Assembly: GCF_001905825.1 (NCBI RefSeq)
Contig: NZ_LIVV01000008.1
Coordinates: forward strand, 62,001-126,000
Source: Streptomyces sp. CB02009
GTDB taxonomy: Bacteria > Actinomycetota > Actinomycetes > Streptomycetales > Streptomycetaceae
Direction: 5' to 3'
Length of the DNA stretch: 64,000 nucleotides
How positions within the stretch are numbered: the first letter of the stretch is position 1; every line of letters begins with the position of its first letter. The notes under the pieces are model-generated. The model saw only the letters and a program-made list of their open reading frames with translations, did not search any database and was not told the origin of the DNA. Position numbers and translations under genes: made by a program. Below are positions 1 through 9,025 of this stretch, piece by piece.

Positions 1-1508
1 ACGGTCGACATCTGCCAGGTGCGGCCGATGGCGTCGCGCGCCTGCACCGAGATCTTCGGGCCGTAGAACGCGGCGCCGCCCGGGTCGGGGGTCAGCGGGA
101 GGCCCTGCTTCTCGGCGACCTGCTGGAGGACCGCGGTGGCCTCCTCCCAGACCTCGTCCGAGCCGACGAACTTCTCCGGGTCCTTGGTGGACAGCTCCAG
201 GTAGAAGTCGGTCAGACCGTAGTCGCGCAGCAGGTTCAGGACGAAGGTGAGGGTCTTGTCGAGCTCCTCCGCCATCTGCTCCTTGGTGCAGTAGATGTGC
301 GCGTCATCCTGGGTGAAGCCGCGGGCCCGGGTCAGGCCGTGCACGACGCCCGACTTCTCGTACCGGTACACGGTGCCGAACTCGAACAGGCGCAGCGGGA
401 GTTCACGGTACGAACGGCCGCGCGCGTCGAAGATCAGGTTGTGCATCGGGCAGTTCATGGGCTTGAGGTAGTAGTCCACGCCCTCGTCGAGCTGCATGGG
501 GGGGTACATGCCCTCGGCGTACCAGTCGAGGTGGCCCGACTTCTCGAACAGCTTGCCCTTGGTGGCGTGCGGCGAGTAGACGAACTCGTAGCCCTCCTCC
601 TCGTGGCGCTTGCGCGAGTAGTCCTCCATGACCCGGCGGATGATGCCGCCCTTGGGGTGGAAGACGGCGAGGCCGGAGCCGATCTCGTCCGGGACGGAGA
701 AGAGGTCGAGCTCGTTGCCCAGCTTGCGGTGGTCGCGCTTCTCGGCCTCGGCGAGGAAGTCGAGGTGGGCCTTCAGCTCGTCCTTCGACGGCCAGGCGGT
801 GCCGTAGATGCGCTGGAGCATCGGGTTCTTCTCGCTGCCGCGCCAGTAGGCGGCGGCGTTGCGCATGAGCTTGAACGCCGGGATGTTCCGGGTGGTGGGC
901 AGGTGGGGACCGCGGCAGAGGTCCTTCCAGCACAGGTCGCCGGTCTTGGCGTCGATGTTGTCGTAGATGGTCAGCTCGCCGCCGCCCACCTCGACGTTCG
1001 CGCCGTCGTCGGTCGACGCGGAGCCCTTGATGCCGATGAGCTCCAGCTTGTACGGCTCGTCCGCCAGCTCGGCGCGGGCGTCCTCGTCGGTCACCACGCG
1101 GCGGGCGAACCGCTGGCCGCGCTTCTGGATCTCCTGCATCTTCTTCTCGATGACCTTGAGGTCCTCGGGAGTGAAGGGCTTCTCGACGTCGAAGTCGTAG
1201 TAGAAGCCGTCCCGGACCGGCGGGCCGATGCCCAGCTTGGCCTCGGGGAAGAGCTCCTGCACGGCCTGGGCCATGACGTGCGCGGTCGAGTGGCGCAGGA
1301 TGTCGAGACCGTCGGGGGAGGAGATCTCCACGCCCTCGACGACATCGCCGTCGGCGAGCTCGTACGACAGGTCCTTCAGCTCGCCGGCCACGCGGGCGGC
1401 GATGATGGTGCGGTCGTCGGCGAACAGGGCGCCGGCGGTGGTGCCCGCGCTCACCGCCCTCTCCTCAGGTTCCGAGGCGGACTGGACGGTCACACGGACT
1501 TCAGACAC
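1..1508 (-). CDS. thrS: Threonyl-tRNA synthetase (5' part, runs off left edge)
   Basis: Charges tRNA-Thr with threonine in the cytoplasm. The visible 502 residues hold an N-terminal TGS-like domain (about residues 10-65), then the editing domain with its HSTAHVMAQAV histidine motif, then the class II catalytic core. Zinc-site motifs NCPMHN and HGLTRARGFTQDD are visible; the anticodon-binding C-terminus lies outside the window. The GTG at 1508 is preferred because GGAG sits 6 nt upstream; an in-frame ATG at 1523 has no ribosome binding site. Identity is certain from these motifs. Confidence 0.96.
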   Translation of the reverse strand, partial: MSEVRVTVQSASEPEERAVSAGTTAGALFADDRTIIAARVAGELKDLSYELADGDVVEGVEISSPDGLDILRHSTAHVMAQAVQELFPEAKLGIGPPVRDGFYYDFDVEKPFTPEDLKVIEKKMQEIQKRGQRFARRVVTDEDARAELADEPYKLELIGIKGSASTDDGANVEVGGGELTIYDNIDAKTGDLCWKDLCRGPHLPTTRNIPAFKLMRNAAAYWRGSEKNPMLQRIYGTAWPSKDELKAHLDFLAEAEKRDHRKLGNELDLFSVPDEIGSGLAVFHPKGGIIRRVMEDYSRKRHEEEGYEFVYSPHATKGKLFEKSGHLDWYAEGMYPPMQLDEGVDYYLKPMNCPMHNLIFDARGRSYRELPLRLFEFGTVYRYEKSGVVHGLTRARGFTQDDAHIYCTKEQMAEELDKTLTFVLNLLRDYGLTDFYLELSTKDPEKFVGSDEVWEEATAVLQQVAEKQGLPLTPDPGGAAFYGPKISVQARDAIGRTWQMST

Positions 1509-1610
1509 GGGTACTCCGTACATAGGGGCGCAAGCAGACACGAGGTGCCGGCGCCGGCGGTGCGCGACAGGTACGAGGTGCCGCGCACGGCCGATCCTAC
1601 CGAGGCGGCC

Positions 1611-1650
1611 GGGCCGCCCGCGAAACGGTTTCCCGCCCGGCGGGCGGCCC
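1611..1650 (-). terminator. Hairpin downstream of the 442-aa gene
   Basis: An 11-bp perfect GC stem (arms 1611-1621 and 1640-1650, 18-nt loop) begins about 40 nt after the stop of the upstream minus-strand gene and before thrS. There is no T-tract, which is usual in Streptomyces. A thrS -10 candidate (TAGGAT on the minus strand, 1594-1599) lies just beyond it. Confidence 0.5.
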
Positions 1651-1688
1651 GCGGGAGGGTTTCCGGCCCGCCGGCCCCGTCGCGTGCG

Positions 1689-3017
1689 TCACCCCTCGTC
1701 CGGCCCGCACTCCTCGTCGAAGAAGTCCGCGTCCCCCATGTTCCCCTGGAGCGACTTCATCAGCCGGTCCCGTTCCGTCTCGTCGACGTGGACGGGGACG
1801 ACCCCGGAGGCGTCCGTGAGGCGGCGGAAGCCGCCCCGGCTCTCCAGCCGGCCCACCACCCGGATCGGGAGCCCGACGAGATGGGCGTGCCCGGCGGTGC
1901 GGTACGCCTCCTCGTCGAGGCTGACCCGGACGTGCGGGACCTCCGCCCCGCCGAGCACCCGGAGCCGTACGGTCCCCTCGCCGCGCGGCCCGGAGCGGCG
2001 CATGCGGACGACGGCTCCGGTCAGCCGGACGGGTACGGAGGGCTCGTCGGTCAGGTAGCGGGCGCCGGCCTCGCGCAGCGCGGGCAGGTCGCCGGGCGAG
2101 AACTCGACCGGTTCGGGCCGGGCGGCGCAGCCCGCGGGCGCCCCGGCGGACGGGGCCCACTCCAGGGCGATCCTGGCTCCCTCGGTGCCCCGCACCAGCG
2201 CCACGAGCGCCTCGGTGAGTTCGCGGCTGACGCCGGCCTCGACGGCCGTGTCGAAGGCCTCCATGCCGCCGGTGGTCCGCTGGTAGTCGGTGGCCTCCCG
2301 GGCCGCGTGGAGGGCGTGGTAGAGCCGGACGGCGATGGGGCGGCCCGGTGCCACGGGCAGGAAGGCGGTGAGCCCGCGCCCGCCGGGTGCCGCGCCGACG
2401 ACGACGGTCTCCAGGGAGGCCTGGGCGGGGCGCCGGTGCCGGGCCCCGTAGTAGCCGGCCCTGCCCCGTACGGCGAGGGCGCCGGCGAGGAGGAGCTGGC
2501 GGGCGGCGGACCTGAGCTGTTCCTGCACGGTCCAGGGGACGGTGCCGGCCGGGCCCGGGGGCACGTCGCGCCACCAGCGGATCTCGTCGCTGGGCACGGC
2601 GAGGCCGGTGAGGACCTCGCGGGCGGAGGGCGTGGCGCTGCGGGCGAGGGCGGTGAGCGCCTCGCCGAGCAGGTCCTCGCAGTCCGGGAAGGCACGGCTC
2701 TCCGGTACGAGCAGGCTGGTGCCGGTGCCGCTGCCGGGCGGGGTCCAGCGGCTGTAGCGCCCGGCCGCCCCGCCCCGCCGCCGCCAGCCGTGGCGGGCCA
2801 GCAGGGCGCCGAGGACGCGCGGGTCGACCCTGCCGGGATCGGGTGTGCCCTGGGTGTCGGCCCAGGGGCCGGTGGGCGGGGCCGGGACCCCGGTCCAGTG
2901 CCCGGGGACGTCCCCGGGCACCGGATGGGGGCGGTAGGGCGGAGGAACGGAGACGGGGCCGTGTCCGGCCCCGCTCCCCTCGTCCCCGAACCCCGGTTCG
3001 TCGATCGGTCGGTGCAT
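1689..3017 (-). CDS. Hypothetical protein, 442 aa, possible OB-fold C-terminus
   Basis: Function unknown. The first 55 residues are Pro/Gly-rich and probably disordered. The middle is a soluble alpha/beta region. The last 110 residues alternate beta strands (VPVRLTGAVVRMRRSG, LVGLPIRVVGRLESRGGFRRL) in a way that suggests an OB-like barrel, as in nucleic-acid-binding domains; this is inference. Its ATG overlaps the stop of the DUF4365 gene (TGATG) and has a GGGAGGGAG ribosome binding site, so the two are translated as a unit. No membrane segment or signal peptide. Confidence 0.75.
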   Translation of the reverse strand: MHRPIDEPGFGDEGSGAGHGPVSVPPPYRPHPVPGDVPGHWTGVPAPPTGPWADTQGTPDPGRVDPRVLGALLARHGWRRRGGAAGRYSRWTPPGSGTGTSLLVPESRAFPDCEDLLGEALTALARSATPSAREVLTGLAVPSDEIRWWRDVPPGPAGTVPWTVQEQLRSAARQLLLAGALAVRGRAGYYGARHRRPAQASLETVVVGAAPGGRGLTAFLPVAPGRPIAVRLYHALHAAREATDYQRTTGGMEAFDTAVEAGVSRELTEALVALVRGTEGARIALEWAPSAGAPAGCAARPEPVEFSPGDLPALREAGARYLTDEPSVPVRLTGAVVRMRRSGPRGEGTVRLRVLGGAEVPHVRVSLDEEAYRTAGHAHLVGLPIRVVGRLESRGGFRRLTDASGVVPVHVDETERDRLMKSLQGNMGDADFFDEECGPDEG

Positions 3018-3583
3018 CAAGGTCTCCCTCCCACGCCGACCCGGGTCATGATCTCGCAGAGCGCCCGGTCGTCGAAGATCCGTGCCGTCGGTACGCGCAC
3101 GGTGGTCCGGCGCTGTCCCGTGACCGGGTGTCCGGCCAGGTTGATCCAGTAGCAGCAGTGCCGCAGGTCGAGCCGGTCGTGGCTCGCTCTCAGCCAGTCC
3201 TCCTGTGACCTCGGGACGAGCATCACGACGAGGATCTTGTGCACGGACACCGGGGTCCTGGCGAGCTTCACCAGGTGGTCGTTGTCGAGGGTGAACGAGA
3301 AGGTCTTCCCGGGCGGGCGCGGCGGTATCTGGTAGGTGCACTTGAGCTGCACCTTGATGGTGACCTCGTCGTCGACCGTGTGGCCGGGCGAGCCGTGGCT
3401 CACGTGCCAGTCGATGCCGTTGTCCGGAAAGGGCTGGGACAGCGAGCAGCCGGCCGCGGCGGCGACGGCGTGCAGGTATCCCACCTGGAGGGTCTCCATG
3501 CAGGCGGTGGTGGCGAGTGAGCCGCGCGTCGGTGCCAGCCGCTGGGGCGGCAGCCCTCCCGACTCGGGCTGGGCGAGCGCCAT
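3017..3583 (-). CDS. DUF4365-type protein, PD-(D/E)xK-nuclease-like
   Basis: 188 aa. The pattern NGIDWHV ... VTIKVQLKCT (about residues 50-80) matches the D-x(n)-QLK core of the DUF4365 family, whose fold resembles restriction endonucleases; activity here is inferred, not shown. ATG 3583 follows GGAAGGA. It is the first gene of a coupled pair and is divergent from a 3'-5' exonuclease 121 nt away. DUF4365 proteins are often seen near DNA-processing or defence genes. A role in phage defence or DNA repair is possible but unproven. Confidence 0.7.
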   Translation of the reverse strand: MALAQPESGGLPPQRLAPTRGSLATTACMETLQVGYLHAVAAAAGCSLSQPFPDNGIDWHVSHGSPGHTVDDEVTIKVQLKCTYQIPPRPPGKTFSFTLDNDHLVKLARTPVSVHKILVVMLVPRSQEDWLRASHDRLDLRHCCYWINLAGHPVTGQRRTTVRVPTARIFDDRALCEIMTRVGVGGRP

Positions 3584-3704
3584 GTCGTTTTCCTTCCCCG
3601 TCCCTTCTGTTGTGACCGGTCCGCGTACGACGCAAACAGTCCGGGTATCACCGTTTCGGGGCAGGGGGTCGGCCATCTGCCGCACGTGTGCGAGGAGTTC
3701 AGGG

Positions 3705-4433
3705 ATGACGATGCATTGGTACGAAGGGCCCCTGGCCGCTTTCGACACGGAGACCACGGGAGTTGACGTCGAAGGCGACCGGATCGTGTCCGCCGCCCTC
3801 GTCGTGCAGGACACGGTGGGGGCGCGGCCGCGGGTGACGCGGTGGCTGGTCAATCCGGGCATACCGGTGCCCGAGGGGGCCACCGCCGTGCACGGGCTGA
3901 CGGACGATCACCTCCAGCGGAACGGCCGCTGGCCGGCTCCGGTGATGGAGGAGCTGGCGCGGGCGCTGGCGGAGCAGAGCGCGGCGGGGCGTCCGCTGGT
4001 GGTGATGAACGCGCCGTTCGACCTGACGATCCTCGACCGCGAGCTGCGCAGGCACCGGGCGTCCTCGCTCGGCGCCTATCTGGGGGCCACCCCGCTGGTC
4101 GTCCTCGACCCGCGGGTCCTGGACAAGCACCTGGACCGCTACCGGAAGGGCCGCCGTACGCTCACGGACCTGTGCGCGCACTACGAGGTGGAGCTGGCGG
4201 GCGCGCACGACGCGGCGGCGGACGCGACGGCGGCGCTCGATGTCGTACGGGCGGTGGCGCGGCGTTTCTCGTCGCGGCTGGAGCGGCTGACGCCGGCGGA
4301 GCTGCACACGCTGCAGGGGGTGTGGCACGCGGCTCAGGCGCGGGGCCTCCAGGCGTGGTTCACCCGGCAGGGGACGCCGGAGACGGTGGACCCGTCGTGG
4401 CCGCTGCGGCCGGAGCTGGGCACGGCGGCCTGA
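3705..4433 (+). CDS. DnaQ-like 3'-5' exonuclease (DEDDh)
   Basis: 242 aa. Exonuclease fold of the DNA polymerase III epsilon type: motif ExoI FDTETTG (residues 12-18), ExoII in the VVMNAPFDLTILDREL stretch, and the ExoIII HDAAADA motif with catalytic His and Asp near residue 170. It is a stand-alone exonuclease without a polymerase-binding tail, so a repair or RNA/DNA trimming role is likelier than proofreading. Start ATG 3705 has GGAG 7 nt upstream; ATG 3711 is an alternative. A terminator hairpin follows. Confidence 0.88.
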   Translation: MTMHWYEGPLAAFDTETTGVDVEGDRIVSAALVVQDTVGARPRVTRWLVNPGIPVPEGATAVHGLTDDHLQRNGRWPAPVMEELARALAEQSAAGRPLVVMNAPFDLTILDRELRRHRASSLGAYLGATPLVVLDPRVLDKHLDRYRKGRRTLTDLCAHYEVELAGAHDAAADATAALDVVRAVARRFSSRLERLTPAELHTLQGVWHAAQARGLQAWFTRQGTPETVDPSWPLRPELGTAA

Positions 4434-4460
4434 ACCGGGCCCGGCGGCCCGGAACATGAC

Positions 4461-4494
4461 AGAGGCCGGTCCGTCTTTCGACGGACCGGCCTCT
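4461..4494. terminator. Bidirectional terminator, 15-bp perfect stem
   Basis: Arms AGAGGCCGGTCCGTC (4461-4475) and its exact complement (4480-4494) close a TTTC loop. It lies between the 3' end of the exonuclease gene and the 3' end of the oppositely oriented tRNA-Val, and can serve both. Confidence 0.85.
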
Positions 4495-4500
4495 ACCCGG

Positions 4501-4572
4501 TGGGCGATACTGGGATCGAACCAGTGACCCCTTCGGTGTGAACGAAGTGCTCTCCCGCTGAGCTAATCGCCC
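4501..4572 (-). tRNA. tRNA-Val(CAC)
   Basis: 72 nt. The acceptor stem GGGCGAT/ATCGCCC is perfect, the anticodon arm CTTCG/CGAAG encloses TTCACAC (anticodon CAC), and the T arm carries GGTTCGATCCC. CCA is not encoded. A near-identical copy lies at 7825-7896. Confidence 0.96.
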
Positions 4573-4644
4573 GGGAACGGGTTGAACCATACAGGCCTTC
4601 AAGCCCTTCGTTCAAACCGCCCGCCCGGCGCCGGCGGGCACCCC

Positions 4645-5106
4645 TCATCGGCGGTCTTCGGGCGGCCCCTTCAGCAGAGCTTCGATCCCCCGCCGCCCTC
4701 CCCGCATCATCAGGGCGTGGTTGGCGCGGAAGACGGGCCGCCCGGGGACGGCGAGGGCGCGCAGCAGCCGGGCGCGGACCTCGACCTCCTGCTCGTACAG
4801 GGCGTGGGTGCCGGTGCCTTCCGGGGTCACGGTCCAGCGGGCCCAGCCCTCCAGGTCGCCGCCGAGCCCGACCTCCAGGACCCGTGCCGCGGGGTCGCGG
4901 CGCAGGGCGCGGGCGGTGACGACGAGGTCGTACGGGAGCAGGGAGCGGAAGCGGGCGGTGCCGGTGGTGTCGTCGACGGAGACGACCTCGCGGACCTGGG
5001 GCCACCAGCGCGGGTACTCCTCGGCGCGCTCCAGGACGGCGTAGACGGCGTCGGGCGGGGCGGCGAGCCGCCAGACGCTGCGGAAGCGGTACCGGCACCA
5101 GTCCAT
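4645..5106 (-). CDS. SRPBCC (polyketide cyclase/START-like) family protein
   Basis: 153 aa. The START/Bet v1-type ligand-binding fold is suggested by the opening SVWRLAAPPDAVYAVLERAEEYPRWWPQV, the typical first strand and helix of polyketide cyclase/dehydrase family 2, followed by alternating strands and a long C-terminal helix. Its ligand is unknown. There is no signal peptide. The ATG at 5106 has only a weak G-rich binding site. It is divergent from the large membrane protein. Confidence 0.8.
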   Translation of the reverse strand: MDWCRYRFRSVWRLAAPPDAVYAVLERAEEYPRWWPQVREVVSVDDTTGTARFRSLLPYDLVVTARALRRDPAARVLEVGLGGDLEGWARWTVTPEGTGTHALYEQEVEVRARLLRALAVPGRPVFRANHALMMRGGRRGIEALLKGPPEDRR

Positions 5107-5199
5107 GCCCCCAGTGTGGACGTACTCAGACGCGCGGGAGCCGGAAGATGAGTATCCGGACGCATTCCCGCCCGGTGTGGCGGGGGCCACACTCCGGTC

Positions 5200-7764
5200 A
5201 TGGACAACTCCCTGCCGCCCGCGGACGAGCTCGTGCTCGTCGACCGTGAGCTGGCCCGACTCGACGCCCGCCGGTCCCAGTTGCTGGCTCGGCGGGCCTG
5301 GCTGCTCCGGGTGCTGTACGCGCCGACGGCGCCCGCCCCCTTCCCCCCGGCGCCCGGCGCCCGTCCGGCGGCCGCCGGCCCGCGCCCGCCGGTGGCGGAC
5401 TCGACGCCGCGGAGCGCGCAGAACGTGCTGCTGACGCTCGGCGGCACGCTGCTGACGATCGCGGCGATCGCGTTCACGCTGGTGAGCTGGGGCTCGATGG
5501 GGATCGGCGGCCGTTCGGTCGTGCTGTTCGCGGTCACGTCGGCCGCGCTGGCGGTGCCGGTGGCGCTGCTGCGCCGGGGCCTGGCGTCGACGGCCGAGTC
5601 GGTGGCGGCGCTGGGTCTGGTGCTGATGGTGCTCGACGCGTACGCGCTGCACCGGGTGGCCCTGCCGGAGACGGACGGCGCGGGGTACACGGCGGTGGCC
5701 GCCGCGGTCCTCGCGGGCGTGTGGACGGCGTACGGCTCGGCTCTGTCCCGGCTGCGGATCCCGCTGCCGGCGGCGGTGGTCGCGGGGCAGCTGCCGCTGC
5801 CGCTCGGGGTACTCGCGGCCGGGGGCGGCCCGACGGCCTTCGCGTGGGCGGCGCTCGTGACGGCCGCGGCGGACGGCGCGCTGATCCTGTGGACCCGTCC
5901 GGCGGCGGTCCGGATCACGGCGGCCGTCGGCGCGACGGGCCTGGGCGGCTGGGCGCTCCTGACGGGCGGCTGGCTCTCGCTGACCTCGCCGTGGAGCGGC
6001 GCCGCGCTGCTCCTGGCGTCCGCGGCGCTGACCCTGTACGCGGCCCGGCGGCTGCCCTCCCTCGCGGTGGCGGCCTCGGCCGTCGCCGGCCTCGCGGCGG
6101 TCGCGGCGGCGGGCGGTCTGCTCCGCCCGGCCGTCCCTGCGGACTGGACCGTGCCGGTGTACGCCCTGTGCGGCCTGGCTCTGGTGTCGGTGTGGCGTCC
6201 GTCCGCGGCCCCGTCGGCTCCGTCCCCGGCCACGTCCCCGGCCGGTGACGACGGAGCCGCCGGGGCGGGCGGGCGACTGCCGGTCGGCGTCCGGCTCGGG
6301 CTCGCCTGCGCGGGTGCCGGAGTCGCGGCGCTGGGGGTCGTCTGGGCGCTGCCGCCGGTCGCGGTCGGGCTCCTCGGGCCGATGGCCCGGACGACCGAGG
6401 TGTGGTCCGGCGAGCACGCCGACCGGGCGCTGACCTCGTTCCCGGGGACGGCCGTCCTCGTCCTGGCGGCGGCCGCCGCCGTCCTCGCGGCCGTCCCCCG
6501 GCTGTGGGCCCGCTGCGTCGCCCTCGCCCTGGTCTGGGCGCTGCTCACGGCGCTGCCGGTCTCCCTCGGCCTGCCGTACGCGGCGACCCTGGCCCTCCAG
6601 CTCCTCACGATCGCGGCGGCGCTCGCGTCCGCCGTCCGCCCCGGCCCGCTGACGCGCGGCCTCCGCCGCCCGGAACCGTCCGAAGACCCCGGCACTCCGC
6701 AGGCCGAGCCCGCCGCTGCCGCTGGTGCCTCTGGTGCTCCCGGTGCCCCCTGGGGCCCGTGGGCGCCCTCCCGGCCACGTCCTCAGGCTCCCGCCGCGGA
6801 GCCCGGGACCGTCCTGGGGTGGCTCGCCTACGCCTGCGGGCTGGTGTCCGTGCCGAGCGCGGTCGCGCTCGCCCTGGACGTGCGGGCGGCCACGTTCGCG
6901 GCACTCGGGGCGCTGCTGGTGCTCCTGGCGGGCGTGGCGGTGCTCGGCACCGGGGCGCGCCGGGTGGTCGCCGCCTGCGCCGCGGTGCTCACCGCGACCG
7001 GTCTCGTGGTCGCGGTGGCGGCCGCCGCCGGGTGGGAGGACCACTGGACGGCGCTCGCCCTGCTGCTCGTCCCGGGCGCGACGGCCGCGGTCGGCGCGAA
7101 GGCCCGCCCGGTGGCCCTGCCGGTCGAGATCACCGGTGCGGTCGTGGCGCTGCCGGCGTTCGCGCTCGCCGCGTCCCGGCCCGCGTTCCTGGCGCTCGCC
7201 CTGGCCCTCGGCGGGGTGATCGCGGCGGCCACGGCCGTGCGGCCCGAGCGGCGGCGGTTCGCCTCGTGGACGGCGGCGGTGCTGTTCCTGCTGGCCACCT
7301 GGGTGCGGCTCGCGGTGTGGGAGGTGGCGACCCCGGAGGCGTACACCCTGCCGGTGACCGTGCCGGCCCTCGTCGTCGGCTTCCTGCGGCGGCGCCGGGA
7401 CCGGGACGCCTCGTCCTGGACGGCGTACGGACCGGGTCTCGCGGCGACGCTGCTGCCGAGCCTCCTCGCGGCCTGGACTGACCCGGAGTGGCCGCGGCCG
7501 CTGGCCCTGGGGGTCGCCGCCCTGGTCGTGACCCTGCTCGGCGCACGGTTCCGGCTGCAGGCGCTGCTGGTCCTGGGCGGCTCGGTCCTCGCCCTGGACG
7601 GGCTGCACGAGCTGGCGCCGTACGTGGTGCAGGCGGTGGGCGCGCTGCCGCGCTGGCTGCCGCCGGCCCTCGCCGGGCTCCTGCTGCTCGCGGTGGGCGC
7701 CACGTACGAGCAGCGGCTGCGGGACGCCCGGCGGCTCCGGGACAGGGTCGCCCGGATGCGGTGA
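5200..7764 (+). CDS. Large polytopic membrane protein, 854 aa
   Basis: No function recognised. After an N-terminal Leu/Arg-rich helix (residues 5-40, possibly a coiled coil) and a Pro/Ala linker, nearly the whole protein is Ala/Leu/Val membrane segments, about 20 or more, with short charged loops (PERRRFASW, RRRRDRDASSW). Pro/Ser-rich linkers near residues 335-350 and 485-540 split it into blocks. It resembles the DUF2157-like membrane proteins in layout. A 17-bp terminator follows, then a tRNA gene on the other strand. Integral membrane location is sure, role is not. Confidence 0.82.
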   Translation: MDNSLPPADELVLVDRELARLDARRSQLLARRAWLLRVLYAPTAPAPFPPAPGARPAAAGPRPPVADSTPRSAQNVLLTLGGTLLTIAAIAFTLVSWGSMGIGGRSVVLFAVTSAALAVPVALLRRGLASTAESVAALGLVLMVLDAYALHRVALPETDGAGYTAVAAAVLAGVWTAYGSALSRLRIPLPAAVVAGQLPLPLGVLAAGGGPTAFAWAALVTAAADGALILWTRPAAVRITAAVGATGLGGWALLTGGWLSLTSPWSGAALLLASAALTLYAARRLPSLAVAASAVAGLAAVAAAGGLLRPAVPADWTVPVYALCGLALVSVWRPSAAPSAPSPATSPAGDDGAAGAGGRLPVGVRLGLACAGAGVAALGVVWALPPVAVGLLGPMARTTEVWSGEHADRALTSFPGTAVLVLAAAAAVLAAVPRLWARCVALALVWALLTALPVSLGLPYAATLALQLLTIAAALASAVRPGPLTRGLRRPEPSEDPGTPQAEPAAAAGASGAPGAPWGPWAPSRPRPQAPAAEPGTVLGWLAYACGLVSVPSAVALALDVRAATFAALGALLVLLAGVAVLGTGARRVVAACAAVLTATGLVVAVAAAAGWEDHWTALALLLVPGATAAVGAKARPVALPVEITGAVVALPAFALAASRPAFLALALALGGVIAAATAVRPERRRFASWTAAVLFLLATWVRLAVWEVATPEAYTLPVTVPALVVGFLRRRRDRDASSWTAYGPGLAATLLPSLLAAWTDPEWPRPLALGVAALVVTLLGARFRLQALLVLGGSVLALDGLHELAPYVVQAVGALPRWLPPALAGLLLLAVGATYEQRLRDARRLRDRVARMR

Positions 7765-7777
7765 CGGACGGGGTACG

Positions 7778-7815
7778 CCGAAGGCCCGAGACGGTGTTCC
7801 GTCTCGGGCCTTCGG
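7778..7815. terminator. 17-bp perfect terminator hairpin
   Basis: Arms 7778-7794 (CCGAAGGCCCGAGACGG) and 7799-7815 pair completely around a TGTT loop, between the membrane-protein stop and the 3' end of tRNA-Val. Confidence 0.88.
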
Positions 7816-7824
7816 ACCGGGTGG

Positions 7825-7896
7825 TGGGCGATACTGGGTTCGAACCAGTGACCCCTTCGGTGTGAACGAAGTGCTCTCCCACTGAGCTAATCGCCC
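7825..7896 (-). tRNA. tRNA-Val(CAC), second copy
   Basis: 72 nt, same fold and anticodon (loop TTCACAC) as the copy at 4501-4572, differing only at a few stem positions. CCA is not encoded. Confidence 0.96.
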
Positions 7897-7950
7897 CGGT
7901 GCACCGCAAACATTACCGCATGTCAGCGGGGCTCCCGCACCATCCCCAGG

Positions 7951-8373
7951 TCACTCGTCGATCTTCCACGGCATGACGAAGCCGAACTTCCACAGGTAGA
8001 CGCCGAGCAGGGCGGCGATGATCACCAGCCCGACGGTGGTGAGGATGATGTTCCTGCGGCGGACCTTGGGGTCGAGCGCGCGCTGTGCGGCCTCCGTGAC
8101 CTTGCGCTTGGTCCAGCGGAGCACCAGCTGCGCCCAGACGAACTCGGTCGCCCAGATCGCCATGCCGCCGAAGATGACCAGCCAGCCGGGACCCGGGAGC
8201 GGCAGCATGACCACTCCGGCGCCGACCACGGCGAGTCCCACGATGAAGACGCCGACCTGCCAGCTCAGATGGAGTCCTCGTCGGGACTTGATGAACTCCG
8301 GTGCGCGGGATCCCAGTTCGGCTTCCTGGCCGTCTGCGGACTCCCCGGTGCGCTCGTCACTCTCCGCATTCAT
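7951..8373 (-). CDS. PGPGW-motif transmembrane protein (TIGR02611 family)
   Basis: 140 aa. The family signature PLPGPGWLVIFGG joins two membrane helices; a third helix lies near the C-terminus (NIILTTVGLVIIAALLGVYLW), with a basic loop between. The family is common in actinobacteria and its function is unknown. Start is ATG 8373 with GGGG just upstream; a TTG at 8382 is in frame but poorer. It is divergent from ssgB, with 190 nt of shared promoter region. Confidence 0.85.
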   Translation of the reverse strand: MNAESDERTGESADGQEAELGSRAPEFIKSRRGLHLSWQVGVFIVGLAVVGAGVVMLPLPGPGWLVIFGGMAIWATEFVWAQLVLRWTKRKVTEAAQRALDPKVRRRNIILTTVGLVIIAALLGVYLWKFGFVMPWKIDE

Positions 8374-8563
8374 GGTCCCCAACTTACCGGACGCGGAGCG
8401 CTCACCGGAATGGTCGTATTACCGCAGGTCACACGCCCCCGAACGAGCTACCTGAACGATCACAAAACCGACAGAGGGGTTTACAACGGCACCTGAGGTG
8501 GCATGTCGATTTCGCCGACGTGCGAATCCCCGAGCGCACACTGAGCGAAAGGCCCTGGCGCTT

Positions 8564-8977
8564 ATGAACACCACGGTCAGCTGCGAGCTGCACCTGCGCC
8601 TCGTTGTGTCGAGCGAGTCCTCACTGCCTGTACCCGCGGGCCTGCGGTATGACACGGCCGATCCCTATGCCGTGCACGCCACCTTCCACACCGGAGCCGA
8701 GGAGACGGTCGAGTGGGTCTTCGCCCGCGACCTTCTCGCCGAGGGGCTGCACCGGCCCACCGGCACGGGCGACGTCCGCGTCTGGCCGTCCCGGAGTCAC
8801 GGTCAGGGAGTCGTCTGCATCGCGTTGAGCTCCCCCGAGGGAGAAGCCCTGCTCGAGGCCCCGGCGAGGGCCCTGGAGTCGTTCCTGAAGCGGACCGACG
8901 CCGCCGTGCCACCGGGCACCGAGCACCGGCACTTCGATCTCGATACGGAGCTCTCCCACATCCTGGCCGACAGCTGA
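8564..8977 (+). CDS. ssgB: Sporulation and septation protein SsgB
   Basis: 137 aa, the usual SsgB length. The N-terminus MNTTVSCELHLRLVVSSESS and the core FHTGAEETVEWVFARDLL are the highly conserved SsgB sequence. SsgB is the founding SsgA-like protein. With SsgA it marks future septum sites in aerial hyphae and recruits FtsZ before sporulation. It has no membrane segment. The start has only AAAGG, rather far upstream. Expression is known to be developmental in S. coelicolor; the upstream region contains GGGGTTTAC near 8475, but I cannot assign a sigma factor from it. Confidence 0.97.
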   Translation: MNTTVSCELHLRLVVSSESSLPVPAGLRYDTADPYAVHATFHTGAEETVEWVFARDLLAEGLHRPTGTGDVRVWPSRSHGQGVVCIALSSPEGEALLEAPARALESFLKRTDAAVPPGTEHRHFDLDTELSHILADS

Positions 8978-8996
8978 GCCAGGCCGAGAGCCGCAC

Positions 8997-9025
8997 GGCG
9001 CCGTCCGACTCGGGGCGACGGCGCC
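8997..9025 (+). terminator. Hairpin after ssgB
   Basis: A 9-bp stem GGCGCCGTC/GACGGCGCC with an 11-nt loop begins about 20 nt after the ssgB stop. Confidence 0.6.

Noticed and set aside
1509..1688. T-box riboswitch upstream of thrS
   Set aside because: No T-box consensus or specifier loop is visible; the stem present is better explained as the terminator of the upstream gene.
4645..7608. Very long open frame antisense to the 854-aa membrane protein
   Set aside because: High GC leaves the antisense frame open. Its composition is Arg/Gln/Gly-rich and fits no protein. Only the SRPBCC part at 4645-5106 is real.
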